A DNA stretch of 64,000 bases from CAZRCZ01 sp964598765 (GCA_964598765.1 CAZRCZ010000018.1:1-64000); one strand, 5' to 3'; positions 33,730 to 43,737 are shown, counted from the stretch's first letter. Notes: a model not told the origin generated them from the sequence alone. Program-made: numbers and translations.

Positions 33730-35423
33730 GGTCTCTCCATCACGGCATATTCGGAGTTTTTGAATCGGACTGAAAATCGGCCGGCGGGGAGAACGGATCG
33801 CACTCGCGAGTCAAGCGCCGCTTCCTTCGGGTCAGCCGGATTTTCGCTGAGAACAAAAACGGATACGTCATACTTTTTTTCAAAATTCTCAAAGTCGCCG
33901 TCGGCGAGCCATCGGCCCAAGTCCGCTTGGCGCTCCTTGTATTGGGGAGTGACGATTTCATCCTCCCAATAGGTTTGGCGTCCGGTTTCGGCGCAGATCA
34001 GTTTGCTGAGAGAGAACGTATGGGCATACACCCGCCCTTTGCCGTGCTTGAGATATTCGACAACTTCGGCGGCGGAACGGGTGTAGATCAAATCGTTGGC
34101 GGTGGGGATGAAGCGCGATTGCATGAGCGCGAACAGGAAATTATCGGGCAAAAGAAGCAACGCCGCTATCCCCAATCCGATCAGCCAGCCGCGCCCCTTG
34201 CGCCATGAGCTTCGATGCCCGATGAATTCCAGAAATTGCGCGCCCCAGAGAATCAACGGAAAGAAAAGGTTGCCCCGCGTGAAGTGCATCGGTTGGATCG
34301 GCTGGAAGAGGAACCGGCTGTTTTGCGTCAGGACGAACGTTCCAAGAATCCAAATCAGCAAGATCCTGCGCCCGCGACTTTTCCACTGGCGTTTCCGAAA
34401 TCCCGCGTTCAGCCATGAGATCAGAAAAACGGCGATCATGGGTCCATGTCCCAAGATCAATCCGCGCATGGAAAGAGGCTCTTGGTGCGCGCCGAGTTGT
34501 TGGTCCTGAACATTGCGCCCGATTTCCCAATGGGAAAGGAAAAGTTTGTCGTAGGCTAGGAACAAAATGAGAGGAACGAATGAGAGGGCGGAGAAAAAGA
34601 AGCGGCGAGGGAATTTTGTCTTCGCCATATCCAAGATCAACGCCGGAAGGAGCAACGCCGTCATTTGCGCGCCGAGAAAGGGATTGGACGCCATCCCCAG
34701 CGCGTAAAACGTCAGCGCGAGACCGCGCTGGGCGCGCAACAACGCGACGATCATGAAAAAGAAAAGAAAGTGATAGAAAAGCTCGAAAGGGTAAAAGAGA
34801 TTGCGAAAGAGGCTCAGCGACCAATAGGTGTAATCCCCTTCGGTTTCGCGCAGGGATTCAATCAGCGCGATCAAACCTCCATTCGCGTGCGAAATCCAAC
34901 GCGTCGCCGCCGGAATCCAAGCGATGCCGCCGCCGAATCCCGCGACGGTCAGAACAAACCAGAATATTCGACGGGAGGGAGCGTAGAGGTGAATCACGCG
35001 CCCCATCGCCCAAAACATCGCCGCGCCGAAAATGAGACGGAAGGCGTCAAAAAGATCGTGAAGCGCGACGCTGGGAAACAGCCGCGACGCCCATGCCGTC
35101 AACGCGATCGGCAACTGGAAAAAAATTTCGGGAGGATGCTCCGAAAAATCCCAAGGAAACGCATAGGTGAAACCGTTCGAGCTTTTGGCCGCTTGGTGAA
35201 TCAACGCCGCATAAATCTTTTGATCCCCTTGAAGATAACCGAAGAAAACCCATCCCTCCGGCGCGTGACGAAACCAATAAACCTTGAGCCACACAACCCA
35301 TCCCGCCGCGAGCAGACCCAGCAAGGTGGAAATCGCCAGTTGAATGCGGAAGCACGCGAAAAAGTTGAAACGACCCTCAATGCGCACGGGCGGAAAAACC
35401 TCACCCCTCCGGATGCTTTTCAT
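33726..35423 (-). CDS. Polytopic membrane protein, possible GT-C glycosyltransferase
   Basis: A 565-residue protein with ~11 hydrophobic segments. It has a large first extracytoplasmic loop (FFGYLQGDQKIYAALIHQAA, then FAFPWDFSEHPPEI-like acidic/aromatic sequence near residues 65-100), as in dolichol-phosphate-sugar-dependent transferases. The C terminus (residues ~470-565) is soluble. No close family is recognised. It overlaps the DUF4149-like gene upstream by 23 bases and the zinc-ribbon gene downstream by 4, so the three are translationally coupled. Confidence 0.65.
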   Translation of the reverse strand: MKSIRRGEVFPPVRIEGRFNFFACFRIQLAISTLLGLLAAGWVVWLKVYWFRHAPEGWVFFGYLQGDQKIYAALIHQAAKSSNGFTYAFPWDFSEHPPEIFFQLPIALTAWASRLFPSVALHDLFDAFRLIFGAAMFWAMGRVIHLYAPSRRIFWFVLTVAGFGGGIAWIPAATRWISHANGGLIALIESLRETEGDYTYWSLSLFRNLFYPFELFYHFLFFFMIVALLRAQRGLALTFYALGMASNPFLGAQMTALLLPALILDMAKTKFPRRFFFSALSFVPLILFLAYDKLFLSHWEIGRNVQDQQLGAHQEPLSMRGLILGHGPMIAVFLISWLNAGFRKRQWKSRGRRILLIWILGTFVLTQNSRFLFQPIQPMHFTRGNLFFPLILWGAQFLEFIGHRSSWRKGRGWLIGLGIAALLLLPDNFLFALMQSRFIPTANDLIYTRSAAEVVEYLKHGKGRVYAHTFSLSKLICAETGRQTYWEDEIVTPQYKERQADLGRWLADGDFENFEKKYDVSVFVLSENPADPKEAALDSRVRSVLPAGRFSVRFKNSEYAVMERP

Positions 35424-35928
35424 TTTCCATGAGTTGCGTCACGCAAAAAAATGAGCCGAATCCGAGCGTTAGATTCAACATGGCGAGCATCATGGAAAGC
35501 CCGTGAAGTTTGCCGAATCGCTGACGCTCCGGATTATCCTTGGGAGCAAGATGATAGCCGCCAAATTCCTTTTTCAACTCGGCGCGGATCCCCTCAATCC
35601 GATGGATGAGAACGGTTCCGGCGTAGAGATCGTTGACCCACGCCGCCGCGAGCAATGCGCCGGAAATCAAGAGAACCTTGGTCGAGCGCGGCGGGCAAAT
35701 CTTCCAAATCGCGCCATGAACGACAAGAAGAATAAATACCGCGATCCATCCCGTCGCATACATTTCATGAAGCAACGGCGTGATGATCTCTCCCGCGACG
35801 CCGCTGTTGGGAACCTGCCCGCTCTGATTGGAAAAAAGCGACGGCGCGACGTAAAAACTGATCGTGATGACGTTGCCAAGCCAGACGAGGAGGAGCGCGG
35901 CACAGAAAAATCGGAGAAATTTGAGCAT
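35401..35928 (-). CDS. DUF4149-like (TMEM205-type) membrane protein
   Basis: A protein of ~175 residues with four hydrophobic segments. It has the family layout: helix 1 LRFFCAALLLVWLGNVITIS followed by FYVAPSLFS, a central acidic-basic loop (RIEGIRAELKKEFGGY), FGKLHGLSMMLAMLNL, and a final helix. The start at 35928 (MLKFLRFFCAALLLVW) is chosen over an ATG-less upstream extension because the homology-like hydrophobic start lies here and GAGAAA precedes it. The function of the family is unknown. Confidence 0.7.
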   Translation of the reverse strand: MLKFLRFFCAALLLVWLGNVITISFYVAPSLFSNQSGQVPNSGVAGEIITPLLHEMYATGWIAVFILLVVHGAIWKICPPRSTKVLLISGALLAAAWVNDLYAGTVLIHRIEGIRAELKKEFGGYHLAPKDNPERQRFGKLHGLSMMLAMLNLTLGFGSFFCVTQLMENEKHPEG

Positions 35929-36008
35929 CTGGTTTCTCTCACGTCGCCGCGCGGAAACGGCCGAATGGCACAAGTCTAACGACACACACTTGAATCTTCC
36001 ACTTTGTT

Positions 36009-36083
36009 CATTCTCCTTCTCCTACTCTTTCTCATTCTCCAGCTTCCGGGATCAGGATGAGAAGGAACATGAGAAGGAGAATG
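36009..36083. repeat. Pyrimidine-first inverted repeat upstream of murG
   Basis: The left arm 36009-36039 (cattctccttctcct start) is partly complementary to 36057-36083 (gagaaggaacatgagaagga core). Its polarity (pyrimidine-rich arm first) is opposite to that of the other inverted repeats, and it lies between divergent genes. Confidence 0.6.
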
Positions 36084-36141
36084 TTGAGAGAGTTGCCCGT
36101 CCTCTCAAATCCTGCCAAAATCAAAAATGGAGGACGATGGG

Positions 36142-37323
36142 GTGACCGACGACGAAAGAAAGTTTTGCATCTTACTCGCCGCCGGAGGGACGGGGGGCCA
36201 CATTTATCCCGCTTTGGCGTTGGGTCAGGCTTTGCGCGAGCGCGATCCGCGCATTCAAATCCATTACTTTTGCGGCAACCGCCCCAATGAGATCGAGATT
36301 TACCAATCGCGCGACATTCAACCCGTGATTCTTCCACTCTCCGGACGGTCCGGCGGATGGACGGGACAACTGCGGTTCCTGCGCGAAATGGCGAAATCTT
36401 ATCGGCTGGCGCGGCGCCACGTCCGTCAACTGCAACCCGATCTCGCGATTGGTTTCGGCAATTATCTGTCCGTGCCCGTTCTCATCGCGGCGCGGCAATT
36501 CGGCGCGCGAACCGTTATTCAGGAGCAAAACGCCTTCCCCGGCCAAGCCAACAAATTCTTGGCGCGAACGGCGTCGCTGATTCTCACCGGTGTTCCGGTG
36601 AGAGAGGGAATTTTCTCTCCGGCGCTAACGCTCTCAACCGGCAATCCGGTTCGTGATGAGCTTGTGGTTAAAATTGATCCTGAAGAGGCGAAGAAGAATT
36701 TGGGATTGCCCGCCGGAGAAAAAATTTGTCTTTGCTTCGGCGGCTCTCTCGGCGCGCAAGGGGTGAATCAATTGTTGCAGGACGCCCTGTCCCGACTTAG
36801 CCAGAAGCCCCTTGATTTTCAAGGAGATATGTGCAATTCTCTCCCAAGTGCCGGAAATATCCGGCATTTCCTCTGGGCTACCGGAAGAGCGCATTTCGCC
36901 GCCATCGGAGAGTGGCTCAACCAAAATCCCGACGTTTCGCGCCGGGTGACGTTAAAGCCGTATATTGACCGAATGGATTGGGCCTATGCCGCCGCCGATG
37001 TGGTGGTGGCCCGCGCAGGAGCGCTGACGCTGGCGGAAATCACCGCGCTGGGCAAACCGGCAATCCTGATTCCCCTTCCCCATTCGGCGGGGGATCACCA
37101 ACGGGGAAACGCGGAAGCGCTGGCCCGCGCCGGAGCGGCGGTCGTGATCGAGGAAAAATCGCCGGACGCGGCTCAAAAATTGTCCGAAACTATTCAGAAA
37201 TTAGGAGGAAACGACGATATAATGAAACGGATGGGCCAAGCGGCCCTTCGGTTGGGGAAGCCGGGCGCAACCCGGGACATGGTCGAAGCGATTCTGAGGC
37301 TCTTGGCGGGGTCTCAAACTTGA
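36142..37323 (+). CDS. murG: UDP-N-acetylglucosamine--lipid I GlcNAc transferase MurG
   Basis: Transfers GlcNAc to lipid I at the cytoplasmic face of the membrane, forming lipid II. Typical elements are the N-terminal LLAAGGTGGHIYPALAL loop, IGFGNYLSVPVLIAA, IQEQNAFPGQANK, the second glycine loop FGGSLGAQGVNQ, and the donor-site segment VVVARAGALTLAEITALGKPAILIP. About 15-20 extra residues (LDFQGDMCNSLPSAGN) sit after the second glycine loop. I place the start at a GTG at 36142, 8 bases after a perfect GGAGG. An ATG five codons upstream overlaps that site. It is followed by murC, then murB. Confidence 0.93.
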   Translation: MTDDERKFCILLAAGGTGGHIYPALALGQALRERDPRIQIHYFCGNRPNEIEIYQSRDIQPVILPLSGRSGGWTGQLRFLREMAKSYRLARRHVRQLQPDLAIGFGNYLSVPVLIAARQFGARTVIQEQNAFPGQANKFLARTASLILTGVPVREGIFSPALTLSTGNPVRDELVVKIDPEEAKKNLGLPAGEKICLCFGGSLGAQGVNQLLQDALSRLSQKPLDFQGDMCNSLPSAGNIRHFLWATGRAHFAAIGEWLNQNPDVSRRVTLKPYIDRMDWAYAAADVVVARAGALTLAEITALGKPAILIPLPHSAGDHQRGNAEALARAGAAVVIEEKSPDAAQKLSETIQKLGGNDDIMKRMGQAALRLGKPGATRDMVEAILRLLAGSQT

Positions 37324-37409
37324 ATTCACCCGGCTTTATTCGAGCCGGATTTGCGGCATTAGTTCCAGTTCCAGTTCCAACTGCTCACGTTGAAAGGATG
37401 TTGTTGCCG

Positions 37410-38861
37410 ATGGAAAACTTAAAGTCATACCACCATTTGCATTTTATCGGGATCGGCGGGATCGGCATGAGCGCCATCGCGTCGGTTCTGCTTGAGCGCG
37501 GTTTCCGCGTTTCGGGAAGCGATCTCTCCGAGAACGCCGTGACCCAGCGCTTGACGCGCCAAGGCGCGACGATCTTCAAGGGGCATCGCGCCGAGAACAT
37601 CGCGGGGGCGGACCTCGTGGTTTATTCCTCCGCCGTGCGTCCCGAAAATCCCGAACGCCGAACGGCGGAGGAGAGCGGGATTGCAACTTGGCGTCGCGCC
37701 CGCGTTTTGTCCGAAATCATGCGAGGCGGCAAGTCCATCGCCGTCAGCGGAACTCACGGCAAGACGACCACGACTTCGATGGTCAGCCTCGCTCTTCTTG
37801 AAGGGGGCATGGACCCAACGCTGGTCATCGGCGGCGAGCTGGACGCGCTGAGCGGCAACGCCCGCAACGGGCGGGGCGAATGGGTCGTCGCGGAAGCCGA
37901 CGAAAGCGACGCTTCTTTCCTCGACATGAATCCCGACCGGATCATCGTGACGAACATCGAAGCCGACCACATGGATTTTTACCGCAACATGGATCATCTG
38001 ATCGGAACCTTCGGCGATTTTCTCGGACGGCTCCGCCCCGGCGGCAAGGCAATCGCCTGCGCCGACAGCCCGACGGTGATGAAACTCGTCCGCGAGATGA
38101 GCGTCTCCGCGCTCACCTATAGCGTGGATAATCCGGAAGCGGACATGACGCCGCGGGAGATTCGCCATCTGAGCAAAAGTGGAGGCATTCGCTTCACGGC
38201 GCAATTCAAAGGGCAGTCGCTCGGAACCGTGCGGTTGAAAATTCCCGGACGGCAAAACGTCGCCAATGCGCTGGCGGCGATCTTGACCGCGTTGGACGTC
38301 GGTTGTCCGTTCGAGGCCGCGACGCGCGCGCTCGCCGGATACGCCGGAGCCAAGCGCCGCTTCCAAGTCAAGGGAACCTCCAACGGGATCACGATCATTG
38401 ACGACTACGCGCATCACCCGACGGAAATCAAAGCAACCCTTTCGGCGGCGCGATCCGCGTTGGGGAGCAAACGCGGCAGGCGCATCGTCGGCGTCTTTCA
38501 ACCGCATCGTTATTCCCGCACGGCAAGCCTCGCGCCGGAATTCGGCCGGGCGTTCCGCGAGGCCGATCTAATCGTCGTCACCGACGTTTACGCCGCCGGC
38601 GAGGACCCCATCGAGGGAGTGAACGGATCGAGCATCTACAATCAAGTCGTGGCCGACGGGCATCCGCAAGTTTATTACGTCCCGACGACGATGGACGTCG
38701 CGGCGTTTCTCAAGCCGCGTCTGGCGTCGGGGGACATGCTCTTCACGCTCGGTGCGGGAGACGTTTGGCGTTTGGGTGAAACGATCTTGGAGGACCTGCG
38801 CAGAAGCGAGACGCCCCCTCCGCGGGATTTTGATCCGACCTTCCAGCCCGTGGCGGCGTGA
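37410..38861 (+). CDS. murC: UDP-N-acetylmuramate--L-alanine ligase MurC
   Basis: The first amino-acid-adding ligase of peptidoglycan synthesis, ATP-dependent. The N-terminal Rossmann domain has HFIGIGGIGMSAIASVL, the P-loop is SGTHGKTTTTSMV, and the central domain has VAEADESDASFL and TNIEADHMDFY. The C-terminal domain has IDDYAHHPTEIKATL and FQPHRYSRT. Length ~483 residues, normal for MurC. The start at 37410 (MENLKSYHHLHFIG) is favoured over an ATG four codons earlier that overlaps the GAAAGGA ribosome site. It is 86 bases after murG. A long inverted repeat follows. Confidence 0.94.
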   Translation: MENLKSYHHLHFIGIGGIGMSAIASVLLERGFRVSGSDLSENAVTQRLTRQGATIFKGHRAENIAGADLVVYSSAVRPENPERRTAEESGIATWRRARVLSEIMRGGKSIAVSGTHGKTTTTSMVSLALLEGGMDPTLVIGGELDALSGNARNGRGEWVVAEADESDASFLDMNPDRIIVTNIEADHMDFYRNMDHLIGTFGDFLGRLRPGGKAIACADSPTVMKLVREMSVSALTYSVDNPEADMTPREIRHLSKSGGIRFTAQFKGQSLGTVRLKIPGRQNVANALAAILTALDVGCPFEAATRALAGYAGAKRRFQVKGTSNGITIIDDYAHHPTEIKATLSAARSALGSKRGRRIVGVFQPHRYSRTASLAPEFGRAFREADLIVVTDVYAAGEDPIEGVNGSSIYNQVVADGHPQVYYVPTTMDVAAFLKPRLASGDMLFTLGAGDVWRLGETILEDLRRSETPPPRDFDPTFQPVAA

Positions 38862-38872
38862 TCGAGAAGAAG

Positions 38873-38999
38873 ATTCCCCACAGAGACACAGAGAAGTGTT
38901 CGGTTGAATTGAAGTGGATTGAAATAAGTAACGGCAACGATTTATTTTCTTCAAACGCCGACGGCGCGCCGGCTACCTCTCTGTGTCTCTGTGGTGAAT
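38873..38999. repeat. Long inverted repeat between murC and murB
   Basis: The left arm 38873-38896 (cacagagacacagagaag core) and right arm 38976-38999 pair with two mismatches over 24 positions around a ~79-base spacer. It shares the CACAGAGACACAGAGA sequence type with 23399-23472 and 53035-53237. Confidence 0.78.
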
Positions 39000-39003
39000 T
39001 TTC

Positions 39004-39924
39004 TTGGGTCTATTTACTTTGCAATCCGAATCCCTAGAACACCTTCTTCCCGCCATCGAAAGTCTCAAAATCAAACCCCGCGAACCCTTGGCCTCCCACA
39101 CCTCGATGGGGGTCGGCGGTCCGGCGCGGTGGTTCATCGAAGTTGACCGCCGCGCGGCGCTGTCTCCGTTGCTCGAGGCGTTGCGGACTTCCAACACACG
39201 CTGGATGATGCTCGGCGGCGGGAGCAACACGCTTTTTGAGGACGCCGGATACGACGGCGCGGTTCTCCACCTTGGCATGGAATTTCGCGCCATTGCGATG
39301 GGGGATTCGGCGGAGACGATTAACGCAGGATCGGCGGCCACACTCGGCGCGATCATGAATTTCGCCAAAAAGCGCGGATTGGCCGGACTCGAATTCTGCG
39401 CCGGAATCCCCGGCGCGCTCGGGGGCGCGCTGGCGGGCAACGCCGGAATCGCGGGATTCGACGCCTGCTCGCTCGCCGATTCGGTCGAGGTGATTGATTC
39501 CGCCGGAAATCCCGCGACACGCCGACGCGGCGAATTTTCATTCGGCTATCGCCACAGTCAGTTGCGCGAGGACGTGATCCTCGGGGCGACGCTTCGGCTC
39601 CATCCCGATACGCCCGAAAAGATCGAGGAGCGCATTCGCCAAAATCTCTCCAAGCGGATGGAGCAACCGGTCGGCGAGCGGTCGTCGGGGTGCATGTTCA
39701 AAAATCCGTCGGGCGATTACGCGGGGCGATTGATTGACCGCGCCGGACTGAAAGGCTTGCGCGTCGGCAAAGCGCGGGTCTCCGAGGAACACGCCAATTT
39801 CATGATTAACGAAGGGGGGGCCACGACTGCGGAGATCAAAGGGTTGATGAACTTGGTTCGGGCGAAAGTGCGCGAACAGACGGGGATCGAACTGGAATCC
39901 GAGGTGCGGATAGTTCCATCCTGA
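39004..39924 (+). CDS. murB: UDP-N-acetylenolpyruvoylglucosamine reductase MurB
   Basis: A flavoenzyme that reduces the enolpyruvyl intermediate to UDP-MurNAc with NADPH. The 306-residue protein has HTSMGVGGPARWFIEV, LGGGSNTLFED, the FAD-site sequence GLEFCAGIPGALGGALAGNAG, FGYRHSQLRE, the catalytic Ser region GERSSGCMFKNPSGDYAG, and a terminal Glu region (ELESEVRIVPS). No ATG is in frame near the start. The TTG at 39004 or one at 39019 is used, both without an obvious ribosome site. It completes a murG-murC-murB cluster. Confidence 0.93.
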   Translation: MGLFTLQSESLEHLLPAIESLKIKPREPLASHTSMGVGGPARWFIEVDRRAALSPLLEALRTSNTRWMMLGGGSNTLFEDAGYDGAVLHLGMEFRAIAMGDSAETINAGSAATLGAIMNFAKKRGLAGLEFCAGIPGALGGALAGNAGIAGFDACSLADSVEVIDSAGNPATRRRGEFSFGYRHSQLREDVILGATLRLHPDTPEKIEERIRQNLSKRMEQPVGERSSGCMFKNPSGDYAGRLIDRAGLKGLRVGKARVSEEHANFMINEGGATTAEIKGLMNLVRAKVREQTGIELESEVRIVPS

Positions 39925-39926
39925 AA

Positions 39927-40015
39927 TTCACCACCAAGGCACGAGGACACCAAGAAGATTTTGATTATTCGGATTTGCCGGACTTCTCTTGGTGACTCGG
40001 TGTCTTGGTGGTGAA
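39927..40015. repeat. Long inverted repeat between murB and the PSCyt1 gene
   Basis: The left arm 39927-39957 (ttcaccaccaaggcacgagg start) pairs with 39983-40015 with a few mismatches and a 2-base bulge. It lies between the 3' ends of convergent genes, where a bidirectional terminator would be expected. Confidence 0.75.
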
Positions 40016-40035
40016 AAATGCGCTCCTAAGTCGCC

Positions 40036-43000
40036 CTACCCCTTCGTTACGGTCTCATCCAAGTTCAAAATCATCCCGGCGACCGTGGTCCACGCCGCCA
40101 ATTCGGAGGCGTCCAGCTTATCATCCCGTTTGGATTCGCCGACTTCCAAAATTCTCGATGCCGATTCCGCGTTCTTGCGACATTCCTCCAACTGCGCCGT
40201 GAAGGCCTTCAGGAGAATCGCCGATTCCTGTTGGGTCGGCTTGCGGGCGGTGGCGAGTTCGAACGCGAACGCGATTCGCGCCGCCGGTTCGACGCCTCCC
40301 TCCTTCATCATTCGCTGAGCCAACCCTCGCGCGGCTTCGACGAACTGCGGCGAATTGAGAAGCGCCAGCGCCTGAAGCGGCGTGTTGGTGCGCGAGCGGC
40401 GCACGGTGCAAATCTCGCGGTTCGGCGCGTCGAAAATCAGCATGGTCGGCGGCGGGGCCTGACGTTTCCAAAATGTATACATGCTCCGGCGGTAGAGCGC
40501 GTCGCCGTGGTCCTGCGCGTAGCGTTGCGCGGAGAACTCCGCGCCGTAGGCGACCTCCTCCCAGATACCCTGCGGCTGATACGGCTTGACGCTCGGTCCG
40601 CCGACTTTCTCCACCAAAAGCCCGCTGACCGCCAGCGCGCCGTCGCGCACCATCTCGGCGTCCATGCGGAATCGGGGGCCGCGTGCAAGAAGCCGGTTTT
40701 CGGGGTCCTTTTGCAACAGCTCCGGCTTGACGCGCGAACTTTGCCGATAAGCCGCCGACGTGACCATCAAGCGCATCAGCCGCTTCACGTCCCAGCCGGA
40801 TTGAACAAAATCGGTCGCCAGCCAATCGAGCAATTCCGGATGGCTCGGCCATTCCCCTTGCACTCCGAAATCCTCAACGGTCTTGACGATGCCCGTTCCG
40901 AAACACTGTTGCCAAAAGCGATTGACCGTCACGCGGGCCGTCAGGGGATTGGCGGGATCAATCATCCATCTGGCGAGCGCGAGCCGATTGACCGGCTGGC
41001 CCGACGGCAACGGCGGCAACGCGGCGGGAGTGCCGGCCTGAACTTTTTCTCCGGTTTGATCGTATTGCCCCCGCTCCAGCATGTAGGTCTCGCGTGGTTT
41101 CTCAATCTCCTGCATCACCATCGTCGTCGGAATCTGTTTATCGAATTCGATCTTTTCGTTGTTGACGGCGGTCGTCTCCGCTTCGAGCTTGCCCCATTCA
41201 GGAGAATGACCGCGCCGGAAGTAATCGCGCACTTGACCGCGTTGCGCGGGAGTTTGAGACTTTCTGTCGCTCAGCAAAATTTGCTCGACGCCGAACGGAA
41301 ATTCGCCCACCTGCTCGTCGGCCTTGCGGAAATAAAAGGCGTAGCTCGCGCCGTAGTTGACGACCTTCATCAGGATCGCGTTGTCCCCTTTTCTCAGGTC
41401 AACCGTCACCTGATCCTCGTTCGGCCTCAAAAGTCGCTGGACGTTCTTGTCGTGAACCACCGCTCCGTTGACCCAAACCTTGATGGCGTCGTTGCTACCG
41501 AGCGAAAGGGTCATCTTGTGGTCGCCCGGACTTTTGACGACGCGATAGAGATAAGTCGCGCAAACGTCGCCGAGAAGGTTGTTCGCTTTCATGTCCTTCA
41601 AATCCTGTCGCTGGACCCATTTGGCTTTGCCATCTTCATAGGTCGCGTTGAGATCAATCTTCTTCTCCGGCTCATACGCGGTTTGATAGGCGGTGTTGCC
41701 GTCCTTGGCGGGGAACGGCCCGTTGAGATACCAAGGACCCAGTTCCGAAACGCCGTAGGAAGCGTCGCTCGTCACCGACAGGCGGAAACGTCCGATGTGG
41801 TGATGCGCATGGGAGGTTCCGGTCTTGAAACGAACGCGCAATAAGCTTCCCCCCTTGTAACCGAAGGGGCGTTCCGGAAGAAAAACCGCCGTGCGATTTT
41901 CCGCCTTTCCGTCCACTGCCCATCCGGTTTCAGGTTTGCCGTCAACGGCCTTGGCGATTTCAAAATCCTTCTGGGAGTAATCGGCGTTGGCGAGCGCGAA
42001 GGGGATTTTTTCCGTCGCGCCCGGATCGAACGGCGGAGCGATCTCCGCCTCAAATTCGCCCAGCACAAAATTGCCGTTGTCGGCGCGTCCCACGCTCTTC
42101 TTTGGAAGCGATTCGTCCGGCATGACCTCAAGCCGAATCGCGGTGATCCCCTCGGCTTTGATCTGCGCCGCGAGTTCATACGTTTCCTGATCGGGATTCG
42201 TTCCGCCGGCGAGAATGGATTTGTCGTCCAGTTTCTTGAGCGCCGCGCCGCCGGCGGATTTGAATTCTGCCGGATCGAGCGTCGTCCACTTCGTCCTCAA
42301 TTCCTCCCCTTTCTTTCTTTCCCACGCATCCTGCAGGGGATCGAGGAGCGGCATAGGGCGGTTCATCCGCTCGCGCAACGGTTTCATCTTTTCCTCAAAC
42401 GCGGCGAGCTTGACCGCCTGATCGGGCAACGGCGCTTGAATGCGCGGAACCGAATTCCCCTCGCGCCCGTCCAGTCCCTCTTCCGGCACTTGGTTGAAGA
42501 AAGCAAAAAGCTGATAAAATTCCTTCCGGCTGATCGGATCAAATTTGTGGTTGTGGCATTGCGCGCAATTGACGGTCAGCCCCAGCCACACCGTCGAGGT
42601 CGTATTGACGCGGTCAATCACGTAATTCGTCCGATATTCGTCGGGAATCGCGCCCCCTTCAAAGTTAATCATGTGATTGCGGTTGAATCCGCTCGCCATG
42701 CGTTGATCGAGCGTGGCGTTCGGCAAAAGATCGCCCGCCAGTTGTTCGAGCGTGAATTGATCGAAATGTTCATTGCGATTAAAGGAATCAATCACCCAAT
42801 CGCGCCAGCGCCACATGAAGCGCTCGTTGTCAATGTGATAGCCGTTGGTGTCGGCGTAGCGCGCCGCGTCGAGCCAATAGCGGGCCATGTGCTCGCCATA
42901 TCGCGTGGACGCGAGCAAACGGTCCACCACTTTTTCGTAGGGGTTCGCGCCTGCATCGGCGACAAAATCCTCGACTTCCTTGGTCGTCGGCGGGAGACCG

Positions 43001-43737
43001 GTCAAGTCCAGTGTCACCCGGCGAATCAGTGTCCGTCGGTCGGTTTCGGGCGAAGACTCCAGTCCTTCCTTTTCCAAACGCGCAAGGATAAAGGCATCAA
43101 TCGGGTTTTTAACCCAAGCCTTGCTTTTGGTTTCAGGCACGGCCGGACGTTCGGGTTTCACGAACGCCCAATGCTTTTCCCATTTGGCTCCCTGATCCAC
43201 CCAGCGGCCAAGAAGTTCGATCTCTTCGGAGGAAAGTGTTTTGCCGGAGGAAACCGGCGGCATTCGGTCGGATGGATCGGAGGTGGTAATCCGGCGAATA
43301 AGTTCGCTCTTGGCGCGATCATGCGGAACCAGTGGAATATGTCCCGATTTCAACGCGTCGAAGGCAATCGTCGCGTCGTCAAGCCGAAATCCTCCTTTGC
43401 GCTGATTCTCATCCGGTCCGTGACAGGAATAGCATTTGGCCAAAAAGATCGGACGAATCTGGCGGTTAAAGCTGATTGCCCCTTCCGCGCCGGGCGCGGG
43501 CTTGTGGGCATCCGCCATGCGCTTGGCCACCAAGTCGCGCAAACTTGCCAGAGCGGCGGGATTGGATTGAAGTCGCCCGATGGTTTGCGCCAGCTCCTCG
43601 GCGATTTTTGGCGCGTCGCTCAACGGTGACGCGGACGCTCCTTCCACGACATTCTGGGCGGCAACGGGCATCTCCCAAGCGACAAGCGCGAGCAAAATGC
43701 TTGCGCACAATCCGGCGAGGCGGTATCGCTTTCCCAT
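40036..43737 (-). CDS. Planctomycete-type PSCyt1/DUF1549/DUF1553 protein
   Basis: A 1233-residue exported protein. A signal peptide (residues ~1-27, ending MPVAAQ) is followed by a cytochrome-c-like PSCyt1 domain with haem motif KCYSCHGPD (~105). Next come DUF1549 (IDAFILARLEKEGL, then VDRLLASTRYGEHMARYWLDAARYADTNGY) and a second CxxCH in CAQCHNHKFDP, a carbohydrate-binding-like central region (residues ~560-830), and DUF1553 at the C terminus (DPANPLTARVTVNRFWQQCFG, RRSMYTFWKRQAPPPTM, RTNTPLQALALLNSPQFVEA). Such proteins are expanded in planctomycetes and allied phyla, often beside DUF1501 genes. Here the DUF1501 gene is 30 kb away. The role is unknown; polysaccharide breakdown has been proposed for the family. 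Confidence 0.92.
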   Translation of the reverse strand: MGKRYRLAGLCASILLALVAWEMPVAAQNVVEGASASPLSDAPKIAEELAQTIGRLQSNPAALASLRDLVAKRMADAHKPAPGAEGAISFNRQIRPIFLAKCYSCHGPDENQRKGGFRLDDATIAFDALKSGHIPLVPHDRAKSELIRRITTSDPSDRMPPVSSGKTLSSEEIELLGRWVDQGAKWEKHWAFVKPERPAVPETKSKAWVKNPIDAFILARLEKEGLESSPETDRRTLIRRVTLDLTGLPPTTKEVEDFVADAGANPYEKVVDRLLASTRYGEHMARYWLDAARYADTNGYHIDNERFMWRWRDWVIDSFNRNEHFDQFTLEQLAGDLLPNATLDQRMASGFNRNHMINFEGGAIPDEYRTNYVIDRVNTTSTVWLGLTVNCAQCHNHKFDPISRKEFYQLFAFFNQVPEEGLDGREGNSVPRIQAPLPDQAVKLAAFEEKMKPLRERMNRPMPLLDPLQDAWERKKGEELRTKWTTLDPAEFKSAGGAALKKLDDKSILAGGTNPDQETYELAAQIKAEGITAIRLEVMPDESLPKKSVGRADNGNFVLGEFEAEIAPPFDPGATEKIPFALANADYSQKDFEIAKAVDGKPETGWAVDGKAENRTAVFLPERPFGYKGGSLLRVRFKTGTSHAHHHIGRFRLSVTSDASYGVSELGPWYLNGPFPAKDGNTAYQTAYEPEKKIDLNATYEDGKAKWVQRQDLKDMKANNLLGDVCATYLYRVVKSPGDHKMTLSLGSNDAIKVWVNGAVVHDKNVQRLLRPNEDQVTVDLRKGDNAILMKVVNYGASYAFYFRKADEQVGEFPFGVEQILLSDRKSQTPAQRGQVRDYFRRGHSPEWGKLEAETTAVNNEKIEFDKQIPTTMVMQEIEKPRETYMLERGQYDQTGEKVQAGTPAALPPLPSGQPVNRLALARWMIDPANPLTARVTVNRFWQQCFGTGIVKTVEDFGVQGEWPSHPELLDWLATDFVQSGWDVKRLMRLMVTSAAYRQSSRVKPELLQKDPENRLLARGPRFRMDAEMVRDGALAVSGLLVEKVGGPSVKPYQPQGIWEEVAYGAEFSAQRYAQDHGDALYRRSMYTFWKRQAPPPTMLIFDAPNREICTVRRSRTNTPLQALALLNSPQFVEAARGLAQRMMKEGGVEPAARIAFAFELATARKPTQQESAILLKAFTAQLEECRKNAESASRILEVGESKRDDKLDASELAAWTTVAGMILNLDETVTKG

